Translations under genes and position numbers: made by a program | In this document: positions 58,401 through 64,000 of the stretch, in pieces | Layout of the letters: the number at the start of each line of letters is the position of its first letter | How positions within the stretch are numbered: position 1 is the stretch's first letter | From: Paroedura picta | Taxonomy: Eukaryota > Chordata > Lepidosauria > Squamata > Gekkonidae | Direction of reading: 5' to 3' | Length of the DNA stretch: 64,000 nucleotides | Assembly: GCF_049243985.1 (NCBI RefSeq) | Contig: NC_135381.1 | Coordinates: forward strand, 20,323,345 to 20,387,344 | The notes under the pieces: generated by a model | Told to the model about the DNA's origin: nothing | The model's input: the letters and a program-made list of their open reading frames with translations, nothing else | Databases searched by the model: none

Positions 58401-61240
58401 CAGAAGGCCTGGCAACTGGCATCAACTTGGATTAATCAGGATTTAGATGTTAGGCTCAAACTAAATTGAAGGCTGAGGATTCATGATTAGACTGCCCCAT
58501 GTCTATTTAGCCTTAAGAAGCAACTGCTGCATTATCCAACCAGAGCAATTAGCAGAAATTCTCAGCCCTCCAAAAGGAATCTTCCTCTATGGGTGTTTCT
58601 GTCAGACCTAGTTGGACAGTCCAATTAGGCAATAGCCTAGCAAACCCGGTTTTAAGGGGTGAAAAACTAGACAGAACTGGATTTCTTTCCTTTATTAAAG
58701 TCAGTCATGTGTTATTTCTTATAAAAGGTATACCGATGGTATATAATTGTGTTAAGATTAAGGAAAAATAGATTGTTCCATTTGAATGCATGTAAATAAA
58801 GGTAAAAGTTCATTCTACACTAATTTTTCTCTATACTTAATGGGTAACGGCAATGTCAGAATTAACTCTGGCACCACCTGCCCTTCCCTCCAAACCATTG
58901 GTCAGCTCTGATTTCTATGCACGGTCTTTCTGCATAGTGTGATCATCGCCCTTTGGTGTGTGTGTGTGTGGGGGGGAATGGAGGACCTTCTTAATCACAT
59001 AAACAGCAGGATCCTGTTTACTCTGCTTGTGGGTTCTACCTGCCCGTGGGGCAAATGCACACAGCACTCTCTGCAGACTGGGACAGGGAGGGTGGTAGAG
59101 ACAGAGACTACTTTGCCTTCCCTCCCTGAAGGGCACCTGCAGGGTACAAGGGCAAAATCTTGCTTATGTCCCCACCCACAAAGGCAACTGCTGCAAGGGA
59201 GAGCAGATGACAATAGTTTGGTACGGAAGTCCTTTGAATGGTTTTCCTTACCATGGGGGGTGGGTGGATGGGTGGGTGGAGGGTTGGGGGGGAGACCAAA
59301 TAGACTGATGATAGTAATTCTTAAAGGTTTGATTCACACCTGGAGAGTTAGGAGGCAATATCCAGTCTTTCTCAAGAAATCATTGGGCGATTTCATTGTT
59401 TGCTCTGCTTGAGGTAGTGAATGAGGTCAACGCAATGTCACAAAGCCAAAAGCCAGCTCAGCTCCCCAAAAAAGCTAGCCAGAAGGAGGAATGGAGATGA
59501 ATTAAACCCACTGAATGGGGTGGCTGTTAGGTGCCAGCCAGCAGGCCAGGGGAGGGAGGCATGGTCTTCAAGTAATTCCCCCTCCTCACAGGAAACTTCA
59601 GCTCTTGATGAAAACCATCAAACTGCAACCAGCGTAAAACAACCTGAGCTCTGGATTTGGCAGCAGTCACATAATCCACTTATTTGGGGGGGGAATAAAA
59701 CAATAAATTATCAGGTGGGTGTTTCAAAGGGAAAACAGCAATGGGCAGTTGGTAAGCCAGGCACTAAGTTGAGCCTCCCTCCCAAGCCAGACCACAGGGC
59801 CTTGAATAAAATTACCCAGAATCCTTTGCCCCGGCCCTCTCCCCCTCCCTTTCACCTGTCAACCAGGTCTTTGGCAGCAGTGTGAATGCCCCTCATGAGA
59901 TGGGGCTCCTGGAATTGCTGTGGCACCTCAGCCTTAGAGACTGGGCAGAGAAGTCGGGGAAGGCTCTCCAGGATGGTGTGAGTGCGCTAGCTCCACGAAG
60001 CCAAACCAAAGTAGGTGCTTCATTTGTATCCTAATGCTCTGCTGTCTCCTCCTGCCCATCAGAAAGCAGCCGGGGCTGGCCTGTAATTAAGAGGGTAGGG
60101 CTGAGGAGAGAGGCAAACACGCACTTCCTACTCTTTCCCTGGGCAAAACAAACCGAGAGCCACTCACAAATCAGGTGCTGAAATCACGGTGGAGTGCACT
60201 GTGGTCCATATGGTGAGGCTGACAGCTGGGTGCCAGAACGAGAGTCTCCATCTCTCTCTCTGAAGATGGATCTGAGCTACTAGGCCACCAAAACAAACAC
60301 CTGTCGCATTGTCCAAGAGGACTCCTCTGCCCCTTTCATACATGGCTCATCAAAGTTACTGCTAGAAAATAACATAATTCTTTGACATCTCCAGTATGTT
60401 TGAGATAAGGCTGGTATGCACCTCTTTTCAACTCTGTGACTTCCCAAGAATGCTGTAGCACTTGCTATTTCTAAGAACTTTTGATCCAGAAGACAAAAAG
60501 CCCTTATCAGAGAAAGGCTTGGACATGAGCTGTCTCAGTAACCTTTAATCACAAGCCGGGGGAATGTTGTAGCTTCTTCTTGGCGTAGCCCTTGAGTTCC
60601 TTTCTTGCCTCTTGAGTGTGCTCAGCCATTAACTCTATGAGTGGAAGCTGCTTCTTGGAAGCTAAGGGGAATGTGATAGAGTCTAGATTTTACAGTACAC
60701 TAAACTTATTAGCTTTATGGTGCCCAGGTGGAATAGCAGAAACTCAGGAGAAAGAAAAGCAGAGGGTGTGGACCAAAAGCATCTGCCACACCTTCTCTCT
60801 GTTCTCTCTCACTCTCTGTGTTGAAATTAGACATCACCCACACTGAATGCATATGGCATGCATTGATTTTAATGTGTTTATGTGCACAGGTCATGGATAT
60901 TTCTGATGGGCTAAGCGGGGTGGAGGAGAAGTCCAGTACTGGTACAGAAATCACTTAAGGAAAAGGAAGTTGAAATGTCTTTTAAGTTTTTCCAACAATC
61001 GATCAAGTATCTGTTTACAAACTTTAGGCACTGGTGACATCACAAACCCATTGTGTTTACTTTTTATGGGGCTATCAGTGTGTCATCACAGTCTTCTTTC
61101 AGTTGTGTCTGCCCTTATATAGTTTGGTGTGGAACAACACATGCACATAGACAGAATGGGAAGGTGCATGGATCTGTGGCAATTCAGCTGGTTTGCATGA
61201 AGACAATCCAAGGTTCAGTCCCTGGCATTTCCAACTAGAG
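58401..61240. other. Long intergenic stretch, no gene recognised
   Basis: Short G-runs near 58970 and 59285, a 154-codon frame without a known domain (59421-59885), and a tRNA-like SINE head near 61170-61235 are the only items noted. Confidence 0.35.
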
Positions 61241-61376
61241 CAGGGGTAGTCAACCTGTGGTCCTCCAGATGTTCATGGACTACAATTCCCATGAGCCCCT
61301 GCCAGTATTTGCTGGCAGGGTCTCATGGGAATTGTAGTCCATGGACATCTGGAGGGCCACAGGTTGACTACCCCTG
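61241..61376. mobile_element. Palindromic hAT-type MITE, copy B
   Basis: Ends CAGGGGTAGTCAACCTG and inverse; nearly the whole 136 bases is palindromic. A perfect 8-base target duplication, aactagag, flanks it (61233-61240, 61377-61384), which fixes the superfamily as hAT. Confidence 0.92.
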
Positions 61377-62239
61377 AACTAGAGGATAGCCAGGAGAGAA
61401 TTTTATCTATATGAGACTCTGGAGAGCTCCAATATCAATCTTGTTTGGGGGTCCCCAGCCTTTTTTTTTTTTTTTTTTTTACCTTTTTGGAATCCTGACA
61501 CAGTATGGTGGGCACAGCCACAATAGCTGCCACAAGGACCAAGGCAGTCATAGTATGGTGGCTGCAGATGGCTTTCAGGTATACCATAAGATTACTTGTG
61601 TCATGGTGCCAGCTGCTGCCAATAGCAAAGTAAAAAAAAAAATCTGCATGGTCAATCAAAACTCCAATGGCCATTAGCCCCACTTGGCCCCTCCCACTTT
61701 CTAAAAACATGTTGAGCAGCAGTAAAGGTGTTGGTGAGCACCATGATCTAGTGGACCAAGGTTATAAGATTAGGGGTTTAGTGGCCAGGTGCGTGCTTTG
61801 CATGCAAAAATGGGGGTAGAACACATGCCTGCCAACTGGCTTCCCCAACTGCAGGGTTTAAGGGCTGAACAAGACATGATGGCATCTGAAGCATGAATGC
61901 CAACACTATTTTAGAGGCGGACTGCAAAGGCCTAATACTGGCTGGGCTTGCAGTACAACAGTTCCAGTGAGATCTTGCCCAACACTCCTCAACTTTTCAA
62001 GAACCTAAACAGCTGCAAGCCCTCATGTCAGCATTTGAAAAGGCATGAGAGTGAACAAGACTGTGGGGTCCCGCCATGCTGCTTTATGACATTTTTAAAT
62101 GGCTGGTTGCAGCAGTAAAACGACATTGGCTTCCAGAGATCAGGTCCAGGGCTACAGTCATTTCCAGGAAGCAAACCTGGAAAAGATTTTCCTCTGCCTA
62201 AGACCCTGGAGATCTGCTGCCATTGGTGTGGAAAAATCA
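61377..62239. other. Intergenic; T-run and SINE piece
   Basis: A T-run of about 20 bases lies near 61461-61481. A piece of the tRNA SINE body ('cctctgcctaagaccctgga') is at about 62190-62210, directly before the L2 fragment. Confidence 0.4.
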
Positions 62240-63692
62240 AATCCTGCGCCGTCAATACCAGGCATTGAATGCGTTGGCCTCAGACGGGGATCAATCGAGA
62301 GCATGGCCATCTGATTAGTGTACCGCGTGCCCAATGCACCGCCAGATGCCCTGCGTGCCCTGCTAGAGGTGGCAGCGGCCTGGAGGCTACAGTTTCTGAG
62401 ACTATTAGTCCTGGGGGACTTTAACGTCCATGCTGAGCTGCCATCCTCTAGAACCGAATATAGAATAGTACAGACGCACTGGGAAACCAATATGGCAATA
62501 AAAATATCCAAATTGGACTTATATAGAGTCGTCTCTCTTCAGTTTCAGTTGTTCTTTAATTCTTATTTCACACAAGTCCCGACGCGTTTCGCCTTACAGC
62601 TTTTTCAAGGGACGGTTTTTATATTTATGGACCAACTTCAACTTATTAAGAAATCTCTTGACAAAGTATAAGGTCATGCAATAGCTAAACTTAGCTTGTG
62701 GCGTTTCACTGCCTGGAAGCAGTGACGAGATGGCTCAAGCAGAGTCATCTAAAGCTCAATCCTTCAAAGACAGAGGTCCTGTGGCTGGGTAGGAAGGGCC
62801 CATGTGAGGAAGCACGCCTGTCTACCCTGGATGGTGTGCAGCTCTCTACGGCTCACTCTGCCTGGAATCTGGCCGTGATTCTGGACGCTTCCCTCACAAT
62901 GGAAGCCCAGGTCACAAAGGTAGTGCGGCTGGCATTTTACCATCTCTGCCAAGCAAAGCTACTAGCACCCTACCTGGCCCTGGAACACCTAGCCACAGTG
63001 ATCCATGCGACGGTCACTTCTAGATTGGACTTCTGTAACTCGCTCTATGCAGGCCTGCCCTTAGCCTTGACCTGGTTCAAAATGCAGCAGCCAGAATCCT
63101 CACAACAACACCGTGGAGATCCCACATCCGGTTCATTCTCCACCAACTGCAGTGGTTGCCAGTTGAATTCCGGATCAGACTAAAGGTTCTGGTAATTACC
63201 TTCAAGGCCATATGCGGCCAGGGCCCAGTGTAACTGAGGGACCACCTCCCTGCCTATGCCCCCCAAAGAGCTCTACGCTCCACCGCCACCAACTGGCTAA
63301 GGGTCCCTGGCACTAAAGAAGTCTGCCTGGCCTCAATCAGGGCCAGAGCATTCTCTGTTCTGGCCCCCACCTGGTGGAATGAGCTCCCGGAGGAGATCAG
63401 GGCCCTGACGGAGCTTAAACAGTTCTGCTGGGCCTGCAAAAAGGAGCTCCTCCACCAGGGATTTGGTTGAGACGAGGCACAACCAACAGCGACTGAAGTC
63501 CCTCCCAGAACTCCACCAGAGTGCTCTGGGCCTGTTTGCACTGTTGCATTGTTTACACTGTTTATATTGTTACAACTATCAGTTATTAATATTATTATAT
63601 GGTTATTCATATGTTATAGATTGTTTCATGTATTGTTCGTATGTTCCATGTAAACCGCCCTGAGCCTCTGGGGAGGGTGGTATATAAATATG
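62240..63692 (+). mobile_element. L2 LINE, endonuclease and RT fragments
   Basis: The endonuclease end (LLVLGDFNVHAELPSS, 62400-62455) is followed by a foreign insert (about 62470-62695). The RT then resumes with LKQSHLKLNPSKTEVLWLGR, LAVILDASLTMEAQVTKVV and VTSRLDFCNSLYAGLPLALT. After a frame change the 3' part continues to the typical end 'taaaccgccctgagcctctg'. Large parts of the RT are missing. A GACA/GATA array follows. Confidence 0.85.
62470..62695 (-). repeat. Insert in L2 with hammerhead-like motif
   Basis: The minus strand reads CTTGAAAAAGCTGTAAGGC then GAAACGCGTC (about 62579-62612). This resembles a hammerhead-type element end (stem II hairpin then GAAAC), though the first core box departs from CUGANGA. 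It separates L2 endonuclease from RT. Confidence 0.4.
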
Positions 63693-63694
63693 AT

Positions 63695-63702
63695 TAGATA
63701 GG

Positions 63703-63786
<84 letters not shown>

Positions 63787-63810
63787 TAGATAGATAGATA
63801 GATAGATAGG
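63695..63810 (+). repeat. (GACA)n / (GATA)n microsatellite at L2 tail
   Basis: About 20 GACA units are followed by six GATA units. Like the array at 21863, it directly follows an L2 3' end. Confidence 0.95.
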
Positions 63811-64000
63811 CCAGTACTCTAACTTAATCTAGGGCAGTTTCATATGTTTATATCCTGTTCTGTTTGTGCTCCCAGTGAGATTCCAAGATCAAACCTTTAA
63901 CAATCAGATAGAGTGGAATGGCAGACTCTCCAGTATAGTGTCCATTATTCAACCAAAGCTAAGCATTTTAAAGTGTCAGATCCATGACATTGTGCCCAGT

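Overview
This is vertebrate nuclear DNA, most likely from a squamate reptile (lizard). The host genes have clear vertebrate orthologues with introns. The repeats are typical of squamates: CR1, L2 and Bov-B LINEs, tRNA-derived and 5S-rRNA-derived SINEs, SPIN-type and other hAT elements, Penelope-like repeats with hammerhead-like cores, and many microsatellites. The species cannot be fixed from the sequence.

Host genes. The window opens inside PLS3 (plastin-3, + strand). Its last four coding exons lie at 1507-4658, with a 3' UTR to about 6315. AGTR2 (angiotensin II type 2 receptor, + strand) has its whole coding sequence in one exon at 27528-28667. PLS3 and AGTR2 are also neighbours in human. 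Between them, on the - strand (17471-18766), is an uninterrupted leucine-rich-repeat gene that most resembles nyctalopin. No host gene is recognised after AGTR2 (about 28.9-64 kb).

The standout feature is a 7.5-kb PIF/Harbinger DNA transposon (about 7592-15088) that looks complete. It has imperfect terminal inverted repeats and three genes, not the usual two. These are a DDE transposase in two exons (- strand, 424 aa, D and E spaced as expected), a Myb/SANT-like protein in four exons (+ strand, 409 aa), and a second, different Myb/SANT-like protein in three exons (- strand, 201 aa). All reading frames are open, all splice junctions are canonical and each gene has a polyadenylation signal. A shorter non-coding relative with matching ends lies at about 48826-49694.

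The rest is layered repeats. Examples are a Bov-B copy inserted in an older repeat with a 14-base target duplication (41.4-42.0 kb), a hammerhead-like fragment inside an L2 LINE (62.2-63.7 kb), a degenerate hAT transposase (42.2-43.8 kb), several short hAT copies with 8-base duplications, a perfect 74-base palindrome (3930-4003), and a 46-base minisatellite with an alternating higher-order pattern (38121-38396).
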